NCBI RefSeq assembly: GCF_011682175.1 | Contig: NZ_WHJG01000025.1 | Coordinates: 1-64,000 of the forward strand | Reading direction: 5' to 3' | Source: Massilia frigida | GTDB taxonomy: Bacteria > Pseudomonadota > Gammaproteobacteria > Burkholderiales > Burkholderiaceae_D | Length of the DNA stretch: 64,000 nt | Part shown: piece after piece, positions 36,294 to 45,225 of the stretch | Numbering within the stretch: position 1 is the first letter of the stretch | Layout: every line of letters begins with the position of its first letter | Notes under the pieces: model-generated | What the model saw: only the letters and a program-made list of their open reading frames with translations | Databases searched by the model: none | Told to the model about the DNA's origin: nothing | Program-made: the position numbers and the translations under genes

Positions 36294-38497
36294 CCTTTTC
36301 CTCCCGCCACCCAGCGCTTGAGCAGCAGCGCATTGCTCACCACCGACACGCTGGAAAACGCCATCGCCGCGCCCGCGATCATGGGATTGAGCAGGCCGAA
36401 GGCCGCCAGCGGCACCCCGATCACATTGAATACAAACGCCCAGAACAGATTCTGGCGGATCTTGCCGTACGTGCGGCGCGAGATATCGATGGCGTCGACC
36501 AGCAAGCGCGGATCGCCCCGCATCAAGGTCACGCCGGCCGTATGCATCGCCACGTCGGTGCCGCCGCCCATGGCCACGCCGATATCGGCCGCCGCCAGGG
36601 CCGGCGCATCGTTGATGCCGTCGCCCACCATCGCCACCCGCTCACCCTTGGCGCGCAGGGCCGCGATGATCGCTGCCTTGCCCTCGGGCAGCACCTGCGC
36701 GTGCACTTCGTCGATGCCGAGCTGGCCCGCGATGTGGTGCGCGCTGCCCGGGTTGTCGCCGCTGAGCATCACCGTGCGGATGCCGGCCGCGTGCAGGCGA
36801 TCGATCGCTTCCCGGCTTTCCGGCTTGAGCGCGTCGCCAAAGGCGAGCATGCCGAGCAGGCGCGGGCTGGTCCCGGCTTCGGCCAGCCACGACACGGTGT
36901 CGCCGGCATCTTCGCACGCCTGCCCTTGCGCGGCCAGCGCGGCGATGTCGATCCCGTGCTGGCGCATCAATGCCGCATTGCCCAGCAACAGCTCGCGGCC
37001 ATCGACCGTGGCGCGCACGCCCAGCCCGGCCAGGGCGCGCGTACCGGTGGCTGGCGCCGGCGTGATGCCTGCCGCCCGCGCCGCATCCCCGACCGCGCGC
37101 GCCAGCGGATGCTCGCTGCCGCGCTGCACGGCGGCCGCCAGCGCCAGCAAGGCTTGCTCATCACCCTGCGCCGCCACGGTCGCGGTCAGGCGCGGCTTGC
37201 CGGCGGTCAGGGTGCCGGTCTTGTCGAAGGCCACCACGGTGACGCCATGCAAGAGTTCCAGCGCCTCGGCATCCTTGATCAGAATGCCGTATTTGGCGGC
37301 AACCCCGGTCCCGGCCATGATCGCCGTCGGCGTGGCCAGGCCCAGCGCGCAGGGGCAGGCAATGACCAGCACCGCCACCGCGTTGAGCAGCGCGGCGCTC
37401 CAGTCGCCGTTGGCCAGCCACCAGCCCAAAAACGTGACCAGTGCGATGACCACGATGGCCGGCACGAACACGGCGCTGACCTTGTCCACCAGGCGCTGGA
37501 TCGGTGCCTTGGCCGCCTGCGCGTCCTCGACCGCACGGATGATGCGCGCCAGTACGGTTTCGGTGCCGATGGCAGTGGCGCGAGCCACCAGCACGCCTTC
37601 ACCATTGACCGCGCCGCCGATGATGCGCGTCCCCACGCCCTTGCTGACGGGCAGGCTTTCGCCGGTCAGCATCGATTCGTCGGCGTGGCTGGCGCCTTCG
37701 ATGACGTCGCCATCCATCGGAATGCGCTCGCCGGGGCGGATCACCACCTCGTCGCCAACCTTGAGCCGGGCGATCGGCATGTCGCTCTCCACGCCGTTGC
37801 GGCGCACGCGCGCCGTTTCCGGGCGCAGGGACTGCAAGGCGCGGATCGCTTCGGTGGTCTGGCGCTTGGCCCGCGTTTCCAGCCATTTGCCGAGGCGCAC
37901 CAACGTGATCACCACGGCGGCGGCCTCGAAATACAGGTGCGCCCCATGGTGCTGCGGCTGGCCGAGCCACTGGTACAGGCTCAGGCCGTACGCGGCCGAG
38001 GTGCCGAGCGCGACCAGCAAATCCATGTTCCCGCTTCTGGCCAGCAATGCTTTCCAGGCGGAACGGTAAAAGCGCGCGCCGATCCAGAACTGCACCGGGG
38101 TGGCCAGCAGCCATTGCACCCAGGCCGGCAGCATCGAGTCGATGCCGGCCGTCGCCAGCAGCATGGGCGCGACCAAGGGGATGGCCAGGGCGGCGGCAAT
38201 CGCGATTTCCACCGGCTCGGACAAGGCGCGTGACGGCGCTGGCGCCGCCACGGCAGGCATGCTGGCCGTGTAGCCGGCGCGCTCGACCGCCGCAATCAGC
38301 TGGGCGGCATCGAGCGGCTGCGCAGTCCCCGTGACCAGCACTTTCTCGGTGGCCAGGTTGACGGTGGCGCCCTGCACCCCCGGTACCGCGCGCAGCGCTG
38401 TTTCGACCCGTCCGGCACACGAGGCGCACGTCATGCCGCCCACTTCCAGCGACGTTTCAACCGCGCCCTGCTGGTCCCGCATTGTCGTGGTAGTCAT
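36290..38497 (-). CDS. copA: Copper-exporting P1B-type ATPase
   Basis: The 735-aa inner-membrane pump uses ATP to export Cu(I) from the cytoplasm. Domains in order: one heavy-metal-associated domain with GMTCASC (about 21-27), eight membrane helices, the actuator motif TGES, the metal-transport CPC in ACPCALG (about 380), phosphorylated Asp in FDKTGT (about 425), the HP motif, and [18 protein letters not shown]. One HMA domain, against two in E. coli CopA, is common in this group. It is transcribed divergently from copZ, with cueR downstream. Confidence 0.96.
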   Translation of the reverse strand: MTTTTMRDQQGAVETSLEVGGMTCASCAGRVETALRAVPGVQGATVNLATEKVLVTGTAQPLDAAQLIAAVERAGYTASMPAVAAPAPSRALSEPVEIAIAAALAIPLVAPMLLATAGIDSMLPAWVQWLLATPVQFWIGARFYRSAWKALLARSGNMDLLVALGTSAAYGLSLYQWLGQPQHHGAHLYFEAAAVVITLVRLGKWLETRAKRQTTEAIRALQSLRPETARVRRNGVESDMPIARLKVGDEVVIRPGERIPMDGDVIEGASHADESMLTGESLPVSKGVGTRIIGGAVNGEGVLVARATAIGTETVLARIIRAVEDAQAAKAPIQRLVDKVSAVFVPAIVVIALVTFLGWWLANGDWSAALLNAVAVLVIACPCALGLATPTAIMAGTGVAAKYGILIKDAEALELLHGVTVVAFDKTGTLTAGKPRLTATVAAQGDEQALLALAAAVQRGSEHPLARAVGDAARAAGITPAPATGTRALAGLGVRATVDGRELLLGNAALMRQHGIDIAALAAQGQACEDAGDTVSWLAEAGTSPRLLGMLAFGDALKPESREAIDRLHAAGIRTVMLSGDNPGSAHHIAGQLGIDEVHAQVLPEGKAAIIAALRAKGERVAMVGDGINDAPALAAADIGVAMGGGTDVAMHTAGVTLMRGDPRLLVDAIDISRRTYGKIRQNLFWAFVFNVIGVPLAAFGLLNPMIAGAAMAFSSVSVVSNALLLKRWVAGGKG

Positions 38498-38526
38498 TTC
38501 TTGCTCCTTTGCAACTGCATGCCACC

Positions 38527-38601
38527 ATGTTAGGGCTTCCCATTATAGTAAGGTCAAGCGAAAATACCGCTTGACCTTACCACGGTGGGAACGTCGACAA
38601 T
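38527..38601. promoter_or_regulatory. Divergent pair of CueR-type promoters
   Basis: A perfect 13-bp inverted repeat, GTAAGGTCAAGCG (38548-38560) and CGCTTGACCTTAC (38568-38580), holds two outward-facing -35 boxes TTGACC. Rightward, TTGACC (38571-38576) is followed by a 19-bp spacer and GACAAT (38596-38601). Leftward, TTGACC (complement of 38552-38557) is followed by 19 bp and TAACAT (complement of 38527-38532). The overlong 19-bp spacer containing a dyad (ACCTTACCAC/GTGGGAACGT on the right) is the hallmark of MerR-family promoters. It would let copper-loaded CueR fire both copA-cueR and copZ onwards. Confidence 0.8.
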
Positions 38602-38635
38602 GGCATCTGTTACATCCACCAACAGGAGTTTCGCC

Positions 38636-38836
38636 ATGATCAAGCTGAGTATCCCCGACATGAGCTGCGGCCATTGCGCAGGCGTCATTACCAAGACCGT
38701 CAACGAGCTCGACCAGGATGCCGTGATCGCGTTCGACATGCCGGCGCGCACCATCCTGCTGAACACGACAGCGGCGCAGGAGCGCATCGTCGCCAGCCTG
38801 GCCAACGCCGGCTACCCGGCGACCGTGGCAGCTTAA
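38636..38836 (+). CDS. copZ: CopZ-like copper chaperone
   Basis: The 66-aa single heavy-metal-associated domain has the metal motif DMSCGHC (MxCxxC) near the N-terminus and the beta-alpha-beta pattern through the end. It carries Cu(I) in the cytoplasm, typically to CopA or CueR. AGGAG lies 8 nt before the ATG; earlier in-frame starts lie inside the promoter region. It is the first gene of the rightward copper operon. Confidence 0.92.
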   Translation: MIKLSIPDMSCGHCAGVITKTVNELDQDAVIAFDMPARTILLNTTAAQERIVASLANAGYPATVAA

Positions 38837-38878
38837 GCACCGGTGCGGCCCCGATTTTCCATGTGCTAGACTTTACCC

Positions 38879-39217
38879 ATGACGTCCTTCCGAACATTGC
38901 TGGTCTGGCTGTTGCTGCTCGCGCTACCCTTGCAGGGCTTCGCTGCGGCATCGTCGGCGCTGTGTGAGGCGGCCAGGACAGCGGTCGCCAGCCAAGTCGC
39001 CGCCAGCATGGACGAAGGCCATTGCCACCAGCCGGACAGCCCCGCCAAATGCAGTAACTGTGCATTCTGCTGCGTGGGCATGGCCATCGCCCCGGCCTTT
39101 GCCGCGCTGGCCGATGCGAGAGCGCCCGCATCCGAAGCGATTGCCTACGCCGCCATGCACGTGACGGCGCATATCCCGGGCGGCCTGGAACGTCCTCCTC
39201 ATTCCCCGATCGCCTGA
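38879..39217 (+). CDS. Small Cys/His-rich exported protein of the copper island
   Basis: The 112-aa protein has a signal peptide (MTSFRTLLVWLLLLALPLQGFA). Its central metal-binding-looking cluster is GHCHQPDSPAKCSNCAFCC, four cysteines and two histidines within about 20 residues. It resembles CopL/DUF2946-type small proteins found in copper operons. Function is unproven; periplasmic copper buffering is likely. It lies 42 nt after copZ and before a terminator-like hairpin. Confidence 0.68.
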   Translation: MTSFRTLLVWLLLLALPLQGFAAASSALCEAARTAVASQVAASMDEGHCHQPDSPAKCSNCAFCCVGMAIAPAFAALADARAPASEAIAYAAMHVTAHIPGGLERPPHSPIA

Positions 39218-39224
39218 ATGCCCT

Positions 39225-39252
39225 TGGTCCGTCCGCGGACCAGCGTCTTTTA
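39225..39252 (+). terminator. Intrinsic terminator or attenuator inside the copper operon
   Basis: TGGTCCG (39225-39231), a 4-nt loop TCCG, and CGGACCA (39236-39242) form a perfect 7-bp stem. A T-rich run (GCGTCTTTT) follows. It lies between the Cys/His-rich gene and the next copper gene, so it would partly end transcription and lower expression of the downstream oxidase genes. Confidence 0.55.
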
Positions 39253-39273
39253 ACCAACACGATTGAGGTTGTC

Positions 39274-39597
39274 ATGAATTCCCTTCGCCCGATATGGCCG
39301 CTGCTGCTTGCCGCCGCCGCGCCGGCGCTGGCGCAAGCGCCCGCCGCACCACCCGCCTACGACTCGGCCTTTGCCGGGTACCGCGCCTACCAGGAACCGC
39401 AAGCGGCATCCTGGAAGCACACGAACGACCAGCTGCGCAAGGCGCCCGGCCACATGGGCCGCGACATGAGCGCCATGAAGAAGCCGGACCTGGCAACGGA
39501 CGACGATCCGCATGCGGGCCACGATATGAGCGCCATGAAAAAGAACGTGCCGCCCGCCGAGGCCAAGCCGGACCACGGCCACCAGCACAAGGAATGA
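39274..39597 (+). CDS. Small His/Met-rich periplasmic copper-island protein
   Basis: The 107-aa product has a signal peptide (..LLLAAAAPALAQ) and a conserved-type motif YDSAFAGYRAYQEPQAASWKH, typical of small proteins in betaproteobacterial copper clusters. Repeated HxGHDMSAMKK-like segments follow (GHMGRDMSAMKK, HAGHDMSAMKK), and the tail is histidine-rich (DHGHQHKE). The His/Met repeats suggest Cu(I)/Cu(II) binding in the periplasm. The stop overlaps or adjoins the next start (ATGA at 39594), so it is coupled to the TolC-like gene. No enzymatic role is evident. Confidence 0.72.
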   Translation: MNSLRPIWPLLLAAAAPALAQAPAAPPAYDSAFAGYRAYQEPQAASWKHTNDQLRKAPGHMGRDMSAMKKPDLATDDDPHAGHDMSAMKKNVPPAEAKPDHGHQHKE

Positions 39598-39599
39598 CG

Positions 39600-41006
39600 A
39601 TGCGACGACTATCCACCCCACTGCGCCGCATCGCCCTGGCGGCCATCTGCGCCGGCGCCGCCGGCTGCGCATCGTTCTCACCCGACGGCGGCTACGCCGG
39701 CGTACGCCAGCTCGCGCAGCAGCGCAGCGGCGCCGCCATTCCCGCCAGCGCGCCGGGCGCCGGCAGCGTCGAACACCAGCTCGCCGCGCTGCTGGCCAAG
39801 CCTTTGTCGGCCGACGATGCGGTGACCGTCGCCCTGCTCAATAACCGCAGCCTGCAGGCCGGCTACGCGGAACTGGGCATCGCCGAAGCGGACCTGGTGC
39901 AGGCCGGCCGCATCGCCAACCCGGTACTCAGCTTCGGCCGCTTGACAAGCCACGACGGCGTCGAGATCGAGCGCAAGCTGATGCTGCCCGTGATCGGGCT
40001 GTTGACGATGCCGGTCACCACGCGCCTCGAACGGCGCCGCTACGAACAGGCGCAATTGCGCGCGGCCGGCGACGTGCTGCGCACTGCGGACGCCACCCGG
40101 CGCGCCTGGTACGGCGCGGTCGCGGCCCAGCAAAGCGCCGAGTACATGGAGCAGGTGAAAAACGCGGCCGAAGCGAGCGCCGAACTGGCGCGCCGCATGG
40201 CGCTGGCCGGCAACTGGAGCAAACTGCAGCACGCGCGCGAACAGGCGTTCTACGCCGATTCGGTGGCCCAGCTGGCCCGCGCGCGCCAGACGCGTACGCT
40301 CGAACGGGAAAAGCTCACGCGCCTGCTTGGCCTGTCGAGCGCGGGCGCCTTCACCCTGCCCCAATGCCTGCCCGACCTGCCGGCGGCACCGCGCGAGGTG
40401 GTCGATGCCGAAACGCAGGCCATGAACAACCGGCTCGACCTGCTGATGGCGCAAAAGGAACTGGCCGGACTGGCCTCGTCGCTTCACCTCACGCGCGCCA
40501 CCCGCTTCGTCAACCTGCTCGACCTGAGTTACCTGCGCAACACCGGCGAGACCGGCGAGCGTGCCACCGGCTACGAAATCGAACTGCAGATTCCCCTGTT
40601 CGACTGGGGCGGCACCAAAGTGGCCAAGGCCGAAACGATGTACATGCAGGCCGTGCACCGCGCCGCCGGCCTGGCTGTCGACGCCCGCGCGCAGGTGCGC
40701 GAAAGCTATGGCGCCTACCGCACCGCCTACGACCTGGCGCGCCACTACCGCGACGAAGTGGTGCCGCTCAAAAAGCGCATCACCGACGAACAGCTGCTGC
40801 GCTACAACGGGATGCTGATCAGCGTCTTCGAACTGCTGGCCGACGCGCGCGAGCAGGTTGTCAGCGTCAACGCCGCCATCGAAGCGCAGCGCGACTACTG
40901 GCTCGCCGACGCCGCCCTGCAAGCCGCGCTGACCGGCGCCGGCGACAGCGCCGCAGCCGCAACCCCGGCGCCACGCACCGGCAGCGCCGCGCCAGCCCAA
41001 CACTGA
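39600..41006 (+). CDS. TolC-family outer-membrane efflux lipoprotein
   Basis: The 468-aa protein starts with a lipoprotein signal peptide (LALAAICAGAAGCASF). It carries two outer-membrane-efflux (OEP) repeats: long alpha-helices with coiled-coil heptads and segments NNRSLQAGYAELGIAEADLVQAG and EIELQIPLFDWGG. TolC/CusC-type channels span the outer membrane and pair with efflux pumps, but no inner-membrane RND or adaptor gene is nearby. Export of periplasmic copper is the likely role. ATG at 39600 is preferred, with AAGGA 6 nt upstream; another ATG at 39594 overlaps the previous stop. Confidence 0.86.
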   Translation: MRRLSTPLRRIALAAICAGAAGCASFSPDGGYAGVRQLAQQRSGAAIPASAPGAGSVEHQLAALLAKPLSADDAVTVALLNNRSLQAGYAELGIAEADLVQAGRIANPVLSFGRLTSHDGVEIERKLMLPVIGLLTMPVTTRLERRRYEQAQLRAAGDVLRTADATRRAWYGAVAAQQSAEYMEQVKNAAEASAELARRMALAGNWSKLQHAREQAFYADSVAQLARARQTRTLEREKLTRLLGLSSAGAFTLPQCLPDLPAAPREVVDAETQAMNNRLDLLMAQKELAGLASSLHLTRATRFVNLLDLSYLRNTGETGERATGYEIELQIPLFDWGGTKVAKAETMYMQAVHRAAGLAVDARAQVRESYGAYRTAYDLARHYRDEVVPLKKRITDEQLLRYNGMLISVFELLADAREQVVSVNAAIEAQRDYWLADAALQAALTGAGDSAAAATPAPRTGSAAPAQH

Positions 41007-41019
41007 AAGGACACGCAAC

Positions 41020-42414
41020 ATGGTCTCACGTAGAAATTTCTTCACTGGCGCGGGCGCGGTTGCCGTCAGCACGGCGCTGGTCTCGCGCGCCGGCGCCGCC
41101 TCGCTGCCGGAAGCGGTCATCATGGACAAGGCCGCGACCCAGCCGCCCTTGAACCCGCCCAACGGCCGCCCGTACAACCCGGTGGTCACCCTCAACGGCT
41201 GGACTTTGCCATGGCGGATGAAGGACGGCGTCAAGGAATTCCACCTGGTGGCCGAACCGGTGGTGCGCGAAATCGCCCCTGGCATGAAAGCCAACCTGTG
41301 GGGTTACAACGGCCAATCGCCCGGACCGACCATCGAAGTGGTGGAAGGCGACCGGGTACGCATCTTCGTCACAAATAGACTGCCCGAGCACACCAGCGTG
41401 CACTGGCACGGCCAGCGCCTGCCCAACGGCATGGATGGCGTGACCGGCCTGACCCAGCCCGGCATCAACCCGGGCAAGACCTTCGTCTACGAATTCGTGG
41501 CCAAGCGGCCGGGCACCTTCATGTACCACCCGCACGCCGACGAAATGACGCAGATGGCGATGGGGATGATGGGTTTCTGGATCACCCACCCCAAGGACCA
41601 CAACGTCATGCGGGTCGACCGCGACTTCTGCTTTTTGCTCAACGCGTACGACATCGACCCGGGCAGCTACACGCCCAAGGTCAACACGATGCTCGACTTT
41701 AACCTGTGGACCTTCAACAGCCGCGCGTTTCCAGGCATCGACCCGATGGTAATCGCGCACAACGACAAGGTGCGCATCCGGGTCGGCAACCTGACCATGA
41801 CCAACCACCCGATCCACATGCACGGCCACGAATTCGTGGTCACCGGCACCGATGGCGGCTGGACCCCGCCGGCGGCGCGCTGGCCGGAAGTGACCACCGA
41901 TATCGCGGTCGGCCAGATGCGCGCGATCGAATTCGTCGCGACCGAACCGGGCGACTGGGCCTTCCACTGCCACAAATCGCACCACACCATGAACGCCATG
42001 GGCCACGACGTGCCGACCCTGATCGGGGTCGACCAGCGCGAGGTGCTCGGCAAGATCAACAAGCTGGTACCGGGCTACATGGTCATGGGCGACAAGGGCA
42101 TGGCCGACATGGGCGAAATGGAAATGCCGCTGCCGGACAACACGCTGCCGATGATGACCGGGAGCGGCCCGTTCGGCGGCATCGGCATGGGCGGCATGTT
42201 CACCACGATGAAGGTGCGCAAAGGGTTGGCGAAGGGCGACTACAAGGACCCGGGCTGGTACAAGCATCCGCCCGGCACGCTGGCCTACGAATGGAAGGAA
42301 GGCGGCCTTGCCAGGCCGGAGCCGGTGCGCGCGCCGAACGCCGACAGGATGGCGGCAAAACCGGGCGAGAAAGTGCTGCAAGTGACCAAACCAGGCAAAA
42401 ATCATGCACACTGA
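41020..42414 (+). CDS. Two-domain-type multicopper oxidase (Tat-exported) with Met-rich tail
   Basis: The 464-aa enzyme begins with a twin-arginine signal (SRRNFFTGAGAVAVSTAL). The four copper-ligand motifs are all present: HWHG (about 128), HPHAD (about 170), HPIHMHGH (about 263-270) and HCHKSHHTMNAM (about 316), with axial Met. Only about 93 residues separate motifs two and three, so the core is two cupredoxin domains, as in small laccases, not three as in CueO. A methionine-rich C-terminal extension (about 345-400) may bind extra copper. It should oxidise Cu(I) or phenols in the periplasm using O2. It lies 13 nt after the TolC-like gene. Confidence 0.9.
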   Translation: MVSRRNFFTGAGAVAVSTALVSRAGAASLPEAVIMDKAATQPPLNPPNGRPYNPVVTLNGWTLPWRMKDGVKEFHLVAEPVVREIAPGMKANLWGYNGQSPGPTIEVVEGDRVRIFVTNRLPEHTSVHWHGQRLPNGMDGVTGLTQPGINPGKTFVYEFVAKRPGTFMYHPHADEMTQMAMGMMGFWITHPKDHNVMRVDRDFCFLLNAYDIDPGSYTPKVNTMLDFNLWTFNSRAFPGIDPMVIAHNDKVRIRVGNLTMTNHPIHMHGHEFVVTGTDGGWTPPAARWPEVTTDIAVGQMRAIEFVATEPGDWAFHCHKSHHTMNAMGHDVPTLIGVDQREVLGKINKLVPGYMVMGDKGMADMGEMEMPLPDNTLPMMTGSGPFGGIGMGGMFTTMKVRKGLAKGDYKDPGWYKHPPGTLAYEWKEGGLARPEPVRAPNADRMAAKPGEKVLQVTKPGKNHAH

Positions 42415-42442
42415 CGCTTTTTTCAACGACTGAGAGAAGCCG

Positions 42443-42871
42443 ATGCGCCAATTCGTTCTGCTTGCCGTCCTCGGACTGGCATCGCTGCATGCCCGGGCGG
42501 CGACGCCCAGCGAGACGCTGGCGGCCTTCCACGCCGCCCTGCACGCGGGCGACCAGGCGCGCGCGATGGCGCTCCTGAGCCCCGACGCGGTGATTTACGA
42601 AGCCGGCCACGTGGAGCGCTCGCGCAGCGAATATGCGGACCATCACCTGGCGGACGACATTGCGTTCGCCAGGGCCACCACGCGCAGGGTGCTGCGGCAC
42701 AAGGAGCGTATCGAAGGCAACATCGCCATCATCCTGGACGAGACCGAGAGCCGCGGCACCTTCAAGAACAAGACTATCAATGCCTTGGGCACCGAGACGG
42801 CGCTGCTGGAGAAAAAGGGCGACGGCTGGCTGGTACTGCATTTCCACTGGTCGTCGCGCAAGGCCAAATAG
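42443..42871 (+). CDS. Exported SnoaL/DUF4440-like protein
   Basis: The 142-aa protein has a signal peptide (MRQFVLLAVLGLASLHARA) and a cone-shaped NTF2-like fold (SETLAAFHAALHAGDQARAMALLSPDAVIYEAG). The end GWLVLHFHWSSR is typical of SnoaL/DUF4440 proteins, which bind small ligands or catalyse simple chemistry. It closes the copper operon, 28 nt after the oxidase, so a copper-related role is possible. Its stop lies one base from the convergent lactonase gene, leaving no room for a separate terminator. Confidence 0.78.
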   Translation: MRQFVLLAVLGLASLHARAATPSETLAAFHAALHAGDQARAMALLSPDAVIYEAGHVERSRSEYADHHLADDIAFARATTRRVLRHKERIEGNIAIILDETESRGTFKNKTINALGTETALLEKKGDGWLVLHFHWSSRKAK

Positions 42872-42872
42872 G

Positions 42873-43766
42873 TCAGTCGCGAAAGCGCGTTTCGGGCATG
42901 CCCTGCACGCCCGGGCGCACCAGCACCAGCGTGCCGGCCGTTTGGTCATCCGGCGCCTTGCCGGCCGCAATCGACGTGACCAGCAAGGTATCCATCGCGG
43001 CGCCTCCAAAAGCGCACATCGACGGTTTGAGCATCGGCAGCTCGATGGTGCGGTCGAGCGTGCCCTCGGGCGTGAAGCGCAGCAGGCAGCCGCCATCGTT
43101 CCCGCAAATCCAGTAGCAGCCATCCACGTCGACCGCCGCGCCGTCCGGACGCCCGCGATGGGCGTTCATGTCGACGAACACGCGCTGGCTGTGCGGCGTG
43201 CCGCTGTCGGTGTCGTAGTCGAAGGCCCAGATTCTCTGGCGCGAGCCGTGCGAATCGGACAGGTACATGGTGCGCCCGTCCGGCGAAAAACCGAGGCCGT
43301 TCTGCACGATCAGGTTCGATACCACCGGCGCCGAGATGCCCTCTGCGCGGGTGTAGCGGTACAGATGGCCCTCGGAGCGCGCTTCGGCCATGTCGAGGCA
43401 CATGATGCCGCTCCAGAAGCGCCCCTGGCGGTCGCAGCGCCCGTCGTTGAAGCGCATGCCCGGCGCCAGTTCGGGCGGCGCGGCCAGGAAGGCCGCCTTG
43501 GCCAGGTAGCCCTCGCCCAGCGTGACGGCGAACACGCCGCTTTCCATGCCGGCGATGAGAACACCGCTTTCGGCCAGCGCGAGGCAGGCCACCATCTCGG
43601 CCGACTCCCAGCTGCGCACCGCGCCGGACGCCGCGTCCAGGCGCCAGATGCGCCGGGCGGGAATGTCGACCCAGTACCAGGCGCCCTCGCGCGCGTTCCA
43701 CAGCGGACTTTCGCCCACCGCGCAGATGACGTCCGTGATCCTTTCGACGCTGGCTTGCTTGCTCAT
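42873..43766 (-). CDS. SMP-30/gluconolactonase family lactonase
   Basis: The 297-aa cytoplasmic six-bladed propeller is of the SMP-30/LRE type, with CAVGESPLWNAREGAWYWVDI near the start, KPSMCAFGGAAMDTLLVTS at the end, and metal-site residues such as FNDGRCDRQGRFWSG and SDSHGSRQRIWAF. It hydrolyses sugar lactones and here would open the aldaro- or aldonolactone made by a sugar dehydrogenase. It lies 7 nt after the MFS gene in the aldarate operon. No uronate or aldose dehydrogenase is present in the window. Confidence 0.9.
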   Translation of the reverse strand: MSKQASVERITDVICAVGESPLWNAREGAWYWVDIPARRIWRLDAASGAVRSWESAEMVACLALAESGVLIAGMESGVFAVTLGEGYLAKAAFLAAPPELAPGMRFNDGRCDRQGRFWSGIMCLDMAEARSEGHLYRYTRAEGISAPVVSNLIVQNGLGFSPDGRTMYLSDSHGSRQRIWAFDYDTDSGTPHSQRVFVDMNAHRGRPDGAAVDVDGCYWICGNDGGCLLRFTPEGTLDRTIELPMLKPSMCAFGGAAMDTLLVTSIAAGKAPDDQTAGTLVLVRPGVQGMPETRFRD

Positions 43767-43773
43767 GTTGCCC

Positions 43774-45141
43774 TTACAGATCGGTGATTTCGCGGTAGCG
43801 CGGCACCAGTGATTTCATCATCATCCATGCGGCCAGGTAGGCCAGCGCGCAGATCGAGAACATGATCATGTAGCCGGTGCTGATCTGGCCCAAGCCGCCA
43901 TAATAATCGAACAGCCAGCCACCGAGCTTGGTGAGCAGCACGCCGCCCATGCCGCCGGCCATGCCGCCGATACCCACTACCGAACCGACGCTATGTTTCG
44001 GGAACATGTCGGAAACGGTGGTGAAGATGTTCGCCGACCAGGCCTGGTGGGCCGAGGCGCCGATGCCGATCAGGACCACCGGTACCCAGAAGCTGATGTA
44101 GCCGAACGGTTGCGCCAGCAGCACCACCAGCGGAATGAAGGCGATGCACAGCATGGCTTTCATGCGTCCATCGTAGGGATTGTCGCCGCGGTTGATGAAG
44201 TAGGTAGGGAACCAGCCGCCGCCGATACTGCCGACCATGGTCATGCTGTACAGGACCGCCAGCGGCACGATGATGTCGGTACCTTTCAAGCCATAGGTCG
44301 CGGACAGGTACTTCGGCAGCCAGAAAAGGAAGAACCACCACACGCCGTCGGTCATGAATTTACCGAGCGCGAAGGCCCAGGTCTGGCGGTAGCCGAGCAG
44401 CTTGAACCAGGATGTCTTCGGCCGGGCGGCGCCGGCCGCCGGCTCGGGCACTACCGCGCAATCGCTGTTGATGTAGTCCAGTTCCGCCTTGCCCATGCGC
44501 GCCTGGTTGGCCGGGGTATCGTAGAACACCATCCACAAGGCCATCCAGAAAAAACCAATGGCGCCGATGATGATGAACGCCATCTGCCAGCCCCACGCGG
44601 CGGCGATCAGCGGCACGGTGATGGGCGCCAGGATGGCGCCGACGTTGGCGCCGGAGTTGAAGATGCCGGTGGCGAAAGACCGCTCCTTCTTGGGGAAGTA
44701 TTCGGCGGTCGCCTTGATGGCGGCGGGGAAGTTGCCCGCTTCGCCCAGCGCCAGCACCGCGCGCGACATCATGAAGCCGGCGATCGACACCGGCACCACC
44801 GTCATGCCAAGGCTGGCCAGGATGCCGTTGAGGCCTTCGCCCACGCCAATCGCAAACGCGTGCATGATCGCGCCGAGCGACCAGATGGTAATGGCCAGCA
44901 CAAAGGCGCGCTTGGTCCCGAGCTTGTCGATCACGCGGCCGGCGAACAGCATCGAGAACGCGTACACAAACTGGAAGGCCGCCGTGATGTTGGCGTAATC
45001 GGTATTGGACCAGCCGAATTCCTTCGACAGGTCGGTGGCGAGCAGACTGAGGACCTGGCGGTCCAGATAATTGATGGTGGTGGCGAAAAACAGGAGGGCG
45101 CAAATCGTCCACCGGTACTTGCCTATGACTTGCTGGTTCAT
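43774..45141 (-). CDS. MFS transporter of the ACS (hexuronate/aldarate) family
   Basis: The 455-aa protein has twelve helices. The N-terminal motif NYLDRQVLSLLATDLSKEFGWS and VLALGEAGNFPAAIKATAEYFPKKERSFATGIFNSGANVGAI are typical of the anion:cation symporter family, which includes ExuT and aldarate (GudP/GarP) carriers. It should import hexuronate or glucarate/galactarate with protons. The ATG at 45141 lies at the first residues of the transporter; upstream codons are extra. It is preceded by the semialdehyde dehydrogenase gene with 84 nt between. Confidence 0.9.
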   Translation of the reverse strand: MNQQVIGKYRWTICALLFFATTINYLDRQVLSLLATDLSKEFGWSNTDYANITAAFQFVYAFSMLFAGRVIDKLGTKRAFVLAITIWSLGAIMHAFAIGVGEGLNGILASLGMTVVPVSIAGFMMSRAVLALGEAGNFPAAIKATAEYFPKKERSFATGIFNSGANVGAILAPITVPLIAAAWGWQMAFIIIGAIGFFWMALWMVFYDTPANQARMGKAELDYINSDCAVVPEPAAGAARPKTSWFKLLGYRQTWAFALGKFMTDGVWWFFLFWLPKYLSATYGLKGTDIIVPLAVLYSMTMVGSIGGGWFPTYFINRGDNPYDGRMKAMLCIAFIPLVVLLAQPFGYISFWVPVVLIGIGASAHQAWSANIFTTVSDMFPKHSVGSVVGIGGMAGGMGGVLLTKLGGWLFDYYGGLGQISTGYMIMFSICALAYLAAWMMMKSLVPRYREITDL

Positions 45142-45225
45142 CGGTCGCTTCTTTATGGTTGTTTTTAGAGACAGCGCCGCCGGAAGGTGTCTCCACACCC
45201 GTTTCCCCGGCGGCGCGACCAGCTG

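Noticed and set aside
38585-38635. Earlier in-frame start for copZ
   Set aside because: It lies within the promoter spacer and lacks a ribosome-binding site; the ATG at 38636 has AGGAG.
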